From NCBI RefSeq assembly GCF_002575655.3, contig NC_053037.3, forward strand, positions 147,819,207-147,883,206: a stretch of 64,000 bases of DNA, in the 5' to 3' direction. The notes beneath the pieces are model-generated. The model was not told the origin of the DNA. It searched no databases and saw only the letters and a list, made by a program, of their open reading frames with translations. The stretch's first letter is position 1. Each line of letters opens with the position of its first letter. Position numbers and translations under genes: made by a program. This DNA is from Aegilops tauschii subsp. strangulata (taxonomy: Eukaryota > Streptophyta > Magnoliopsida > Poales > Poaceae). Positions 1 to 10,971 of this stretch are shown piece by piece.

Positions 1-79
1 TGACCATTAGTTTGGAGCTGACTCAAAGTCTAATCGGTGAACAAGACGATAAAGGAGCATGTCATATTAAGCGATGCAT

Positions 80-310
80 AAGGTAAGCAGACACGAAAGA
101 GTGAGACCTCTCTTGCGGACCCGTGTAGTCCTCGACGTCATCTGCTCGGTTGATGATGGTAATGCAGTTGTCATGGCTGCCAGCGGCGGGGAAGAAGATC
201 TGAGGCGGCGAAAGATAGACTAGAGGCCGGATTCCTGCTGTGCTGGACCCTTCTGTCGTTGGAGCAGCTGAGCTGGGGTGGACGACGGCGCAACTGGAGC
301 AGGACAAACC
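80..310 (-). repeat. Captured-exon-like repeat, copy 1
   Basis: The minus strand is open across this segment and encodes a peptide containing SAAPTTEGSS and PPQIFFPAAGSHD. It is recognisably related to the peptide encoded at 1095-1315 (SAPTTKPSI, MPKIFFPSSDSHV). The two copies match in protein sense better than at every base, so the source was probably a coding exon. I do not recognise the family. No start, splice sites or downstream exons can be tied to it, so it is best read as a gene fragment inside repetitive DNA. Confidence 0.4.
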
Positions 311-360
311 ACACAAGGTTTTCTTTGACAACTATCTGTAAGAGAAGTAATTCTGTAAGG

Positions 361-715
361 GCTCGTTTGAATTGGAGGATTCTAACAACACAGGGATAGG
401 AAATACACAGTAATATGATAGGAATGCACATGCAAAACAGAGAATTTAAAAACATAGGATTTCTACCAATCTGGGTGTTTGGTTCACAAGAATTGGAAGA
501 TCACGGGATGCAAAGAAGCATGGTGAGATTAAGTCAAACCACAAGAAAATGTACGGGTATAATGCTATTATGCTACTATCTCTTAGTCTTGTGCTTCATG
601 AATAGGAATTTGAAAAGGAGGACAAGTGGATAAAATTCCTACGGTTTTTCTTTCAAGGAGACACTAAAGGAACAAATCCTACAGTTTTCCTTTGCTCCAT
701 TCCTTTGAACCAAAT
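361..715. mobile_element. Probable MITE-like element
   Basis: AT-rich segment starting near GGCTCGTTTGAATTGGAGG and ending near CCTTTGAACCAAATGC. The ends are imperfect inverted matches, and the interior has the style of short non-autonomous DNA transposons of grasses. No clear target-site duplication was found. The family is not assigned. Confidence 0.3.
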
Positions 716-1094
716 GCATGAATAGTAGTACCATAGGAAACTTTCCAATTCCTATATTTTTCCTTCACTTTTGCTTTCAAGCACTGGCGATTCTAGTAGG
801 CAGGCTTGAGCAAGGAAAAGCCTACACTAAAAAAAATGTTTTTGTGCTACTTCTACTACATTGGACCCATGCCACTGCCCTACTAGCTCGACTCCCAGGC
901 TCATCGACAAATGCACAGCTCAAATGCGCAGAGATAAATAATGATGGCGGTCAAGAGAGTCCATCACGGATAGCTAAGTTGCCTGGTACCTCACTGCTTG
1001 TCATATAGTAGGAGAAACTAATCGTATTTCACGTTACTACGTGTGCTCAGTGGACAATATATATAACATATAGAGTAAAAAAGAGATGCAACAA

Positions 1095-1315
1095 GTGTAC
1101 AACCTCTTTGGCGAAGCCGTGTCGATCTCAACGTGATTGGGTTGGTCGGCGAGGATGATCCGGCTGACGTGGCTGTCGGAGGAGGGGAAGAAGATCTTAG
1201 GCATCTTCAGATGGAGCCAGGGGTACAGCTCCGCTGTGATGGAGGGTTTCGTCGTTGGAGCAGATCCGGTGAGTTGTACGACGCCGAGGCTGAAGCAGGA
1301 CAGGAGAGACAACGT
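1095..1315 (-). repeat. Captured-exon-like repeat, copy 2
   Basis: Second copy of the unit at 80-310. The minus strand encodes SAPTTKPSI, then a Trp-Leu stretch, MPKIFFPSSDSHV and a DQPNHVEIDT tail, all without a stop. A diverged, frame-broken relative lies at 14120-14310. The function is unknown. The conserved reading frame in two copies suggests descent from a real exon. Confidence 0.4.
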
Positions 1316-1408
1316 TAACCTGAGTGGAATTCTAATAGCATCTCCAATAGATGACATAAAATACATAACCACAAAGTGCTATATGTAAAATACATCAGCC
1401 GCTCATCT

Positions 1409-1484
1409 CTGAACTTAACTGTTGAAACTGAATTTAACTGTCGAAACTGAACTTAACTGTCGAAACTAAATTTTACTGTCGAAA
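1409..1484. repeat. 19-bp tandem repeat, four units
   Basis: Four consecutive 19-bp units of the form CTGAAyTTAACTGTyGAAA, at 1409, 1428, 1447 and 1466, with a partial fifth. There are one to three substitutions between units. No gene overlaps. Confidence 0.85.
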
Positions 1485-1606
1485 CTGAATGCACTAGTAG
1501 CAGAAAAGCAGTAGCAGCAGCAGCAGCGCGTGCGAGAGCCGGGGCAGCTGTTCGTGTAGCAGCATCTGGTGAGGCTACACGTCAGTCGATTGAATTATTC
1601 ATCTCT

Positions 1607-1985
1607 GGTCAGTCGATTTTCCAGCTGTTGGATAAGAAATCAAGGGCCTGCAGTTCATCTTCAACCTCCACCCCTGAGCCGCCAGCCACCACTGGCCAAA
1701 CTGCCCCCCTGTCGCCCACGATCGGTGGTGCGCCGACCCGCCCGCCCCAAAACCACTCCCCACCGATGGTCCGCCGCCGCCCCGGCCATCCCTCTAGCCC
1801 CCCCCCTTGCCGAGCTTTTTCTCCAGCGATCCCCACGCCACCGCCCCACCACCGCCGGCGACCACCGCCCCCACCCTGTACCCTAAGATAGATAGTGGGG
1901 TACCTCTCCAGCGAGCCCCCTTCCCCGCTGCGGCTGTTTCTTCCTTAACTCGGCGAGCCCCCCACGCCCTGAAAATCGACTGACC
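1607..1985. mobile_element. GTCAGTCGA terminal-inverted-repeat unit, copy 1
   Basis: A 379-bp GC-rich unit that begins GGTCAGTCGATTTT and ends with its exact complement AAAATCGACTGACC, a perfect 14-bp inverted terminus. The interior is proline-codon-rich in several frames but has no recognisable protein. A stretch around AGATAGATAGTGGGGTA recurs in copy 3 (23489-23827). Related copies lie at 13610-13892 and 23489-23827. No target-site duplication is obvious, so the class is not assigned. Confidence 0.55.
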
Positions 1986-2027
1986 CAAAAGTCGATTCAG
2001 CCGACTGAAGTGTAGCTAAATCAGAGC

Positions 2028-2155
2028 AGCATCGCAAGCAAGAGCAAGAGCGAGAGCAGCAGCAAGAGAAAGAGCAAGAGCAATAGCAAGAGCATACCAA
2101 GCAGGGGACCAAGGGCAACAGCACAACAGCAGCGCGAGCGAGAGCTAAAGCAGTA
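2028..2155. repeat. Purine-rich AGCAAG low-complexity tract
   Basis: Irregular hexamer-like repetition of AGCAAG, AGCGAG and AGCAGC. Open frames across it are trivial low-complexity products and are not annotated as genes. Confidence 0.7.
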
Positions 2156-2289
2156 GAAGATCCTACTGATGTGGACGTTGCCACCGAGGGAGCGACGTCG
2201 TGGAGGAACTGGCCGGCGACGCCACCGTGGATGGAGCCGCGCCGTGTCGGCTCGGGACCGAGCGCCGGCAGCACCATGAGATCGAATCA

Positions 2290-2830
2290 AGAAGAAAATG
2301 CGGTGATTAGTGTACAACCTCTTTGGTGGCGCCGATTAGGCCTCAGCTTCATCCGAGAAACGGGATGATGCTACTCTTCCGATGGTGCAGGTGAAGACGG
2401 CAGTGTGGGAATTGAGGTGGCGCGAAAGACGAGGGGAACGTCGGTCAGCTCCTTGGAGGTGGAGGACGGGGTGGCTCAACCAGCGAGACGACGAGATCGA
2501 CGATGGATCCTCATCCGGTACGGTTGATGAGGGACATCGAGGTGTTGCTGTGGACGACGTTGTCGGGGAAGAGGCTCCGACTGGGTGGCGGACGGAGGAG
2601 GGTGTGGGTCTTCACGGGTTATCGCGGCCTCGGTGTATGAATGGGTGGGCGGATGGGGTGGGAGTGGGGAACCATGGCTTAGGGACGCGCTTGTCGGAAA
2701 TGTGGAGTAAGTTACGAAAGTACCCCCACAGATTTGAGCTAGGAGGTTACTACGGTTCAGGGGTATCACGGGCATTTTGCGTGTCGGGATTTCACAACAG
2801 GTGGGAGTTTTCGCGCGCGTTGTAATTTTG
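2290..2830. repeat. GC-rich captured sequence, copy 1 of three
   Basis: Contains GTACAACCTCTTTGGTGGCG, a wording shared with 1095-1315, followed by a stretch (GAACCATG, GGACGCGCTTGTC, then GTTACGAAA) that is repeated in altered form at 14120-14640 and 20470-20945. No continuous conserved reading frame joins the copies. It is read as a duplicated repeat with old gene-derived sequence, not a gene. Confidence 0.4.
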
Positions 2831-3513
2831 GAATAGCAAGGCGCGGGTTGAGATGGAGGGAGTTGTCGGAGCACAACAAGACAAAGATATATCTTAAATA
2901 TTTCGGGGTAACAAGGCGCGGGTTGAAATTTCTGAACAAGCCTAACGTGTATTTTACAAAATAAATTTGCACTTTCGTCGACGAAAAAACAAATAGGAAT
3001 CAATTCGCAGCACACAAGAGAGTCTAGTCCCGTGTACTGTACCAAATCAATTCGCACTAAAAATGTCATTCAAAACTTTGAATTCATGTTATCTTCAATT
3101 AAAATATTTCGCTACGTGTATAATGCATTCCAAACGTATATACTACCGCTTCAATATGAACTAAATTTGAATTCGTTTCTCTATTTGAATAAGATCTACA
3201 ATAATGATTGTTGTGAAGTCAAACCATTTGAATTTGTTTCTCTATTTTAATAAGATCTACAATCATCATTATTGTCAAGTTAAACCATCGTTTGTGTATT
3301 ATCTTCACAGCACACCACATGATTAGTCTCGAGTTGGATATGAACTATGTGTACTATATGAACTCGAACTCGATTTTTTGAATCCACTTTATGTTGATTT
3401 CAAATCAAAGTACATTTCAAGTTCTAGCTAGATCTTCATAATCTAAACCATGTCTCGTATGTATAATGTGTTTATCACATAATGTATGGTGCCCCGCCCC
3501 GTACGCCTACAAG
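2831..3513. other. AT-rich non-genic stretch
   Basis: Repeated short phrases such as CAAGGCGCGGGTTGA (twice) and CTATTTGAATAAGATCTACAA are visible. No coding frame, splice signals or TE ends are supportable here. Confidence 0.5.
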
Positions 3514-3740
3514 TATTTAGATGTGAGTTGCAAACACCACACATTACCACAAATTGAAATAAAATGTGAGATTGTTCGATATATAGTATTGTTTAGATTG
3601 TTCGGTATTTAGTTGTAAGATGCAAACGCCACACATTTTCACAAATTCAAATAAAATGTGAGATTGTTCGATGTATAGTATGGTTTAGATTGTTCGACAT
3701 TTAGCTGTGAGTTGCAAACGCCATGCATTATCACATTATG
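3514..3740. repeat. 92-bp tandem repeat, about 2.5 units
   Basis: Units start at 3514, 3606 and 3698 with the phrase TTTAGnTGTnAGnTGCAAAC. Each contains AAATAAAATGTGAGATTGTT and TTTAGATTGTTCG. Units one and two are complete; the third runs out near 3740. It is non-coding. Confidence 0.85.
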
Positions 3741-5656
3741 GTATAACATGTGCAAAACCACAGCACGCATATCACCGCTATATTCATGCATGCATATGTT
3801 TATAACACTATGATCTCCTATTCAATTATATGAATCCACTTTCATATCAAATTATGATCTTTGTTAGTCTCTTACACCCACACAATCCTCTAACCTTTGT
3901 AGCTAGCACTAACTTTCTCTTGTGCATGCACACGCCCTCCTCGCCCTCCCCCTCCCTCAGCATTCTATCCATCGCGCACATTCATTTTTTTCTTTAGATC
4001 GTTCTCCCACAGTCTCCACAACTCCTTTCCGACACACACCGATCGGTAAACCTCTCCAGCGATGTCTGCCTACAACATACACACGCACCTTCCATCTCCT
4101 CCTTTCTGTGTCCATGCCTCGTGTCTCTCATACGGTCCCACACACGTGTAAACTCCCGCCCCTCTTTTCATCGATCTCACAACCGCACACTCCTCCCCCT
4201 ATATAGCTAGTAGCTCGGCCTCTCGCACCACCTCCTAGCTCCATTCTCTCTATCTATCTGTCTCGCTGGGCCTTATTTGCCTCTAACAAATGGATGTACA
4301 CCGACCGATCTCCCGCTATACATATAGCTAGCTAGGTCTTCATAACTCATTTTCCCAATGCGTCGATCGATCTACCTCATTAGTTATGTCTCTCCCTTCC
4401 TCCGACAAACAACAATTGATCTACCGATCTAGTTAGGTTTGCTTACCAAACACATGGTTCGCCTTCATCATCCATGCATGCGTCCCGACAGATCTGTCAG
4501 GCTCAGGCACACACAGAAACACATCCCCACTCTTATTGATAATATTGCAGTTCTACCCTTAGTTTGTCTAGTAGGCCTCTCCCACCATCTTTGAGAAGCA
4601 ACTCAATCACCCATCTAGCACTCTACCCTCTCCCTCCCTCTCTCTCCTCTCTCTCTCTCTCAGTCCGAACCTATTTCCCGTCCTTCCGTTATGTATGGAT
4701 GTCGAACGATCTAACTCAAGACATAGCTGGGTCTTTCCTTCTCAACACAGATACGAGTCATTCTACTTCTCTATTTAGGCCTCTGCCTCCCCCTCCCCCA
4801 CCCCCACACACACCGATACATTGAGCGCTCTAGTCATGTCTCCCTGTCACACACAAACTTGCCCTGTGCCCTCTGACGTTCCGGTAGGTCAGTCGCCCTA
4901 TATCTTTGACTTGCACACACACAATTTTGATGGCTCTCTTCATCGATCTCGCACCCACCCACTTGATCCTCTCTTCGACTCTACCGATATCTATGACCCC
5001 TCCCTCTCTTCTCGTGGATCGCCCCCTCTATATATGATATAGAGAGGCCTCTATTTCACACACATTGCATGTGTCAAAATTTTGTTTGAGATGTCATCGA
5101 CACATATTCCCACAGATACATTCACGAAATCACACCCCAAACAAAAAACACTCACGAACGCACACGCCATCTGTCTATGTTTGTATCTCTCTCACACACA
5201 CCCATGTAGGTGGGGGACATGCATGAAGAGAAGAGGTGCACGCACGGCGCACGTACTCCCATCTCTTTCCCAACCACACCCGCGCGGGTACACGGTGGAG
5301 CTCATTTCTGTATGAAAAGGCAACCCACGTGGTAAATTGACACGTGTACTGGTTGTCCACTTGATGGAGGATCGTCTACCACGGGTGAAAAAACAAATTG
5401 CGACTTGACGCGTTATGTTAAAAAAGAGGCAAACCATGTGGGGCCTACCTTAGAGGCAAGGATCTATACACTGGGGTACTTTTGATCTGTCCCGTCAACT
5501 CATAGAACGAGGAGAAGCTTGCTTAGTATGCCGTCTCCCCCGCCCACGTGTGCGGTGGCTCGCAGGATGAGGTGAAGCTTGCTTACTAGTACGCCTTACG
5601 CCCGCTCCCTCGCCCACGCGCGCGGTGGCTCGCAGGACGAGGAGAAAATTTTACTA
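3741..5656. other. Pyrimidine-rich CT/CA low-complexity region
   Basis: Long stretch dominated by CT and CACA runs with scattered CGATCGAT and GCTAGC words. A similar region occurs at 15330-16140, and the purine-rich reverse sense appears at 21560-22190. The peptides it encodes are Ser/Pro/His-rich shadows. No gene is supported. Confidence 0.6.
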
Positions 5657-5845
5657 CTCCCTCCGTTTACTCCTCGTCCCTACCTTGGTTAGAGAGATTA
5701 TCATATTGTTTGGAATATATGTCCTTTAGTAGATTTCAATATGAACTACTTGTACATACTCCAAACACTGATGTATATAGACCTATTTTAGAGTGTAGAT
5801 TCACTCATTTTGCTCCGTCTGTAGTCCATATTGAAACGGACGTAA
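5657..5845. mobile_element. Stowaway MITE, right end degraded
   Basis: Begins TA-CTCCCTCCGTTTACTCC, the usual Stowaway (Tc1/mariner) terminus. It contains the internal phrase AGAGTGTAGATTCACTCATT, also present in the better-preserved copy at 13094-13252. The right inverted terminus has decayed. Confidence 0.6.
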
Positions 5846-6811
5846 TAGTACACACTCTCCCTCGCCCCTCGACCCTCTCCCACGTGGTGGACGTGCAGCA
5901 ATTCATTCGGTCTCATATAGCCAGAACGATATATACCGCAGTACCATTATTGCTCGACTTCCTGAAGAGGCGAAGAGCCAATCGCAAGGTTAATATTTTG
6001 GAGATGCCAAGCGCAAGGTTTATAGGAGAACGAGTAGTAGGTGCCACATCATTTATAAATAAAGTTTTTTTCTTCAGTGGCACATACGCAATATAAGTAT
6101 GTTCATATGGAGAGAAAAGGAAACCGCTCCATTATATACATAGGTAGGATGAGCCTACACTGTTGCTTGCTGGGGTTGCTCTCTTCACACTCTCTCACAC
6201 AAAACGACTGTGGCCACATCTCTAACATCCCGGTGGATCACGTCCACTTGGGGAAGGAGTGGATGCTTAGTGTAGATGCGGTCGCCGTCGTCGACGGTGA
6301 AAACCCACTGTTGGCATGTCCCGATCAGGGGTCCCCGCTTCTCTCTCGCAAAGCCGATGAGGTTGCCTTCGTCCCTTGCTCACTATCGCGACGTGGGCAG
6401 TTGCCGCCTCCCACCGCCCTCCTCTAGGTTGAGCTACGTCCCGACATCCCTCAGGTACAACTCCCTTTACAGCCGGCTTGCACCACTGCTCCAGCTGCCC
6501 ACATCACTCCATGTGGATATTTCTCTACTTCTTTGCCCCGCACATACCTCTACTGGCTTCTACGTACTGTATTTGTGATGAGTTTATGTCTCATCAACTA
6601 GTCCCAATAATCTTATTCTAATCACGCTTCTTCAATTTCTTTGCCACAGGGATGCTCATCTCGATTTTGGTGAAACTGCACAAAATGATCCGATGGTCGA
6701 AGGGTTGCAAACTTCATTTCTTCGAAAGATCCGACGTTGCCAGCAAATTAAAGCCTGGTTAGGGTTTACGGTTCAAGGGCTAGGGACTGCATGGATCGTC
6801 TTTTTTAGCTG
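5846..6811. other. Non-genic stretch
   Basis: Mixed-composition sequence without a conserved protein, splice-consistent exons or element ends that I can support. Short open frames at 6077-6578 have no recognisable motif. Confidence 0.4.
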
Positions 6812-6905
6812 TCTCTGTTCCAAAATAAGTGTCAACTTTAGTAGTAGTACAACTTTGTACTAAAGTTTGCATAAAGTTGAGACACTTATTTTGGAACGGA
6901 GGGAG
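6812..6905. mobile_element. Short Stowaway MITE
   Basis: A 94-bp near-palindrome. The left side TCTGTTCCAAAATAAGTGTC pairs with the right side GACACTTATTTTGGAACGG, followed by AGGGAG and TA. Size, termini and TA flank match the Stowaway class. Confidence 0.8.
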
Positions 6906-7660
6906 TACATATTGGCTATGATCTGTCAATCATTGAGATGCAATAGCATGCATGTTAGTCTCCTTTGTATTTGATGAAATGTTGCAACGGGCAACCTTGG
7001 ACGCAAGATGCATGAAACAGAAGCTGGAAGCTTCATAGCATTGTAAAAATTTATCTCGCTGATAAATTACAGCATGTACTATACTAGTACTATGTAAAGA
7101 GTTAGGTGTCGCACGGTGTCCAGAAAATATGGTGATAGTGTGAGGTGGGCCATGTAATCACTGAGCCTGTGTGTTTTCACTGCTCTCGCACTCCTCCGTT
7201 GTAAGAATGGGGAAAATTGTAATCTAGTAGTACCTCCTTTCGCCGAAAGCGTGGGACATCCAGCAGTCCTACCACCTCAGAATAATGACCAATAAGCCGT
7301 CAAATCACATAGACCTAGCAGTAAGTTGGACGGACGAAGCAACCATCACTCTTGAATCCGCTTCCCCCTTCAACACAGGCGCCAGTGAGAGGTCGCGTCC
7401 GCTCTGCCCGGGCATGAATGCGGCACCGATTCTTTGGAGCGGCGCTGACCGTTTCGGGCGGGAAGCGCGCGCGAGCGATGGAGGGGGTTTGGGTGGGCCA
7501 GGCTGGTCAGGAGCGGGCGTGGAAGCTTTTCGCCTGTCCCGCCCGGACGCCCGAAAATGAGAGGATGCACCGAATCTCGCGGCTAAATCATACACTACAG
7601 ACCATCTATCTGCAGGAGTAGGTCGATGTGTCGCTCTCTCTAACACACACATGCTGTTAA
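6906..7660. other. Non-genic stretch with GC-rich block
   Basis: AT-rich to 7290, then a GC-rich block (7290-7610) that resembles Triticeae background sequence also echoed at 17530-17660. Overlapping open frames on both strands have no conserved motif and are not annotated as genes. Confidence 0.4.
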
Positions 7661-7711
7661 ACACACACACACACGTGCACACACACACACACGCACACGC
7701 ACACACAGGTT
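7661..7711. repeat. (CA)n microsatellite
   Basis: Interrupted CA dinucleotide run immediately left of the CACTA end at 7716. Confidence 0.85.
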
Positions 7712-7715
7712 CATA

Positions 7716-8149
7716 CACTACAAAATAAGACACTTTCGTGATGATACGTGTTTGTCACAGTAGGTCACGTTTTTTGTCATGCATGTACATCCATGACGAT
7801 TTTATGACAGAATCAAGATAGTCATACCTGTGCTATCATAGAAGTGTTCCATGATATTACCAAAATTATCATCATGGAAGTGTTCACTTCCATGACGATA
7901 AATGCCGCGTCATGGAAGTGCTTTCGTCAAGGGTGACCAACACGTGGCATCCACTGTAATGGGTCGCCGTTAAGCTATCGGGTCTGGTTTTGGATCCGAT
8001 AACCCGCTAACAGCCACGACCAATGATGATTTTCCACGTGTAAAATTCTCATTGGCCGACGGAACCACGTGTGAGCTCCGCGTCGGCAGAGGTGTCACTC
8101 ATCCAATGGGCGAGATGCACCTATGATATGTTGACACGTGGACCGGCCC
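7716..8149 (+). mobile_element. CACTA transposon 5' terminus
   Basis: Starts CACTACAAAATAAGACAC, the terminal motif of Triticeae CACTA (En/Spm) elements, followed by subterminal CATGACG and GTCATGG words. I recognise the sequence to about 8100 as a very common Triticeae CACTA end. The trinucleotide outside is ATA. The end at 39207 has the complementary terminus, but its outside trinucleotide (GAA) and flanking sequence differ. I therefore do not join them into one element. Confidence 0.7.
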
Positions 8150-8960
8150 AAAAGTGGCCCATAAAGATTAAATGGGCCGGCCCAACTAAAGGCCCACAAG
8201 ATTTCGCCGACCATAATGGGTCGGCCCAGCTAAAGGCCCACGAGATTTCGCCGACCATAATGGGCCGGCCCAGCAAAAGGCCCACAAGATTTTGAGGACA
8301 CTAATGGGCCGACCCATTAATAGGCTGCCATGTTTTGGGCCAAATGCCGGCCCATAATTGATCCAGTCCATTAACAGCCTGCCATGTTCTGGGCCCAATA
8401 AAGGCCCATATGAGATCCGACCCATTAAAAGCCTCCCACGTTCTGGGCCAAATTACGACCCAGATCAGATCCGGCCCTTTAAGAGGATTTGGGCTAAATT
8501 ATGGCCCATATCATATTCGGCCCGTCAACTAGACGCTATGCTTTTGGGCCCACTTGCTAAAGGCCCATTTAGTAATTCGGCTTGATATTAGTTTCGGCCT
8601 GTTAAAGGCCTGTTTAACATTTCGTCCCTATATTTATTTCGGCCTGTTAAACGCCCGTCATATAGTTGGGCCTACCTACGGCCCGGTTTGCATCTGACCT
8701 GCTCACACCCGATAATCTGATTGGCCAAACAAGGACCGAGACAATTTTACCTTGTTAACGGCCCGTGATGTGATTGGCACAATCATGGGCCGGGGTATAT
8801 TTCGGCATGCTGCCGGCCCATGAGCTGTTCGACACGTTTTAGGCCCAACCTACTTTTCAGCCTCCTAAAAGCCCATTGAGTTGTCTTGCAAAAATAGGGC
8901 CGGCGGTTTACTCGGCCTATTAGAGGCCCAAATCTACTAGTGGGCCAGTTTACATTTAGG
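8150..8960. repeat. CACTA subterminal GGCCCA repeat array
   Basis: More than 25 occurrences of GGCCCA, GGGCC and close variants, often arranged as AATGGGCCGGCCCA then AAAGGCCCA. The loose period is about 55-60 bp, clearest at 8165-8300. CACTA subterminal repeats bind the element-encoded TNPA-like protein in the maize En/Spm model; that role is inferred here. Confidence 0.7.
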
Positions 8961-10605
8961 CATGTTAACGAACCGACTATGTAGTGATTTACATGACGGT
9001 GATTATGTACCATAATTTTACGGTTTGGCCGGTTTACTGCGAAGACAGGATATATATACAGTAAAATAACTGCAACATCGTGAATAAGAAAAAACCTAGA
9101 CTATACCATAAAGAAATTACAGCATATTACATCCACTAGGCATCAAAGTTCGCCACTATGATAATAAAGCACAAGCAAACAGCAGATTACATACACTGGG
9201 CATCAAAGATCGCCACTAGTGCAAATAAACACGCTGACAAAATAATATACAAAACCGACAGCACTTCAATAGAGTCCAAGAAAGGTTAGCCCTGCTCGGG
9301 AGCTGCAGCGCAAGCAGCTGAGCAAGCTAATGAGATTGCGCTTGTTTGACACTTATATCCTCCTCACTCTGAAAGATAAACAAGCAGACAGATGACAGGT
9401 TTTGCACATATAAGTATCACTGCTGACAATTCATCAAATTTCTTACTCACGAATAAAGTGACACAGTTTAAAATAGCATTAACACAATATGGTATTGTTC
9501 AGGTTAAGACATGGCAGGAAATGACATTGTGAAGGAGTTGGCAGCTTCACGACACCACTGGATTACAGATCAAGAACTCATAAGTATCAGTGGTTAGTGT
9601 GTTGTCAATTTATCCCATTTCAGATTGGCAAATAAAGAGACGGTTTAAATAATAGTATAATGATATGACATTGTTCATAGTTAAGACATTGCAGAATATG
9701 ACATTGTGTTTTAGTGGGTAGGTTCACCACACCACTAAATTATGGATCAAGAATAGAAGCATACATGCAGTGCAAAAGAAGATCACTTGCTCTGTATAGT
9801 TTAATTTACATGGTATGAAGAAGGAACTTGGTTGTACGAGTGAAAACTTAAATTGAGAAGGACAAACTTTTGTTTATGAACTACATAATAAACTTTAAAC
9901 ATGCAATTTGATGCAAACACCAAAAATAAACAGTTGTTGCAGTCATGCCTAACCAAATATACACAATAAAGTTTGAAGGCTTGAGAAGGACAAACTTACA
10001 TTATTGGTGAAGACAGGCTCTATAAAGCCCAAGTCCATGCTGATGGGGGGGGGGGGGCAATTCAAGAAGTTTACCACAGAATCTTCTTCATAAGCATTGC
10101 CTTTATTCTACATTCTGTTAAGAGTAAATATAGATGTGATAATATAAGAAAAAAAGGAGAATGTTTAAGATAAGATGAAGAGTGATGCTACATAACCAAG
10201 TAGCTATAAATGTAAGTACATCTATACATGCAAAAGTTATAGCCAAGAGCAATGCAGAGCTAAACTTCTTCAGGACCATCGGTGTTATCCAACCTTATGG
10301 TAAGAGTAAATATAGATCTGATGCATAGAAAATGGAGGGAAAAGGAAAATAAGCAGCAGAGTGATCGTACATGAACAACTACCTGTCAATGTAAGTACAC
10401 TGATAAAGGACAACAGGTACTTACAAGAACAATGCAGAGCTAAAAAAATCATTGGCATTGGATATATTCTACACTAATGTAACCATTCCTACATATCAGA
10501 TAATTTGGAGTGAACAATTGATAAGCATGCTATCACGCATACTGCTATCACATAATGAACCAGGTATGAATGCAAGTACAATGATACAGGACAACATGTA
10601 CTAAC
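8961..10605. other. CACTA-internal non-coding region
   Basis: AT-rich. It includes duplicated phrases (GCATCAAAGnTCGCCACTA at about 9140 and 9200; a paired block around 9400-9560 and 9590-9730) and a G13 run at 10045-10057. No transposase-like reading frame is seen. Confidence 0.45.
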
Positions 10606-10831
10606 AAGAGCAAAGCAGCGGGCAGCATATTTGCGATATCCTGTCGTTCTCTTCAAACCGGAATTCTTCTTCGAGCTGATTTCCTGCAAAAAAGATCCGT
10701 AAGGCACATGCGAAAAAGTAGAAGTTCAAATTGTCATGTGATATCATAGACAGTACCTCATCCTGGGAATGAGACCAGTGCATAAGAAGGCTTTTCCATT
10801 CAATGTCTTCTAAATTTAGCACAGGTGCCAT
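10606..10831 (-). CDS. Partial two-exon coding fragment, CACTA-type
   Basis: An ATG at 10831 opens a 25-codon exon (10831-10757) reading MAPVLNLEDIEWKSLLMHW and ending at a GTACTG donor. After a short intron, a TTTTTTGCAG acceptor leads to a 26-codon exon (10683-10606) rich in Lys and Arg (KKNSGLKRTTGYRKYAA) with a GTTAGT donor. Both exons are phase 0 and uninterrupted. Further 3' exons must exist but were not identified. The peptide resembles proteins I associate with Triticeae CACTA interiors, consistent with the element end at 7716. The function is unknown. The basic second exon could bind nucleic acid, which is inference only. Confidence 0.45.
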
Positions 10832-10971
10832 CAAAGTGTGATTTCCTCAGGTAACACCGATACTGCTACAATGCTTCCTTAAAAAGCGCAAGCAAGCTTT
10901 GCTCGTCATGACTACCCTGATTGACCATCGCCTACTTACAACATTGTAATGTAAATCATTGATGTGTTCAA

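Noticed and set aside
1609..1988. Proline- and glycine-rich open frames across the GC-rich unit
   Set aside because: Five overlapping frames in both strands are open because of base composition; none is conserved in the other unit copies.
7305..7733. 142-codon minus-strand open frame beside the CACTA end
   Set aside because: Its N terminus is encoded by the CA microsatellite and the rest by GC-rich repeat DNA; no motif or conserved start.
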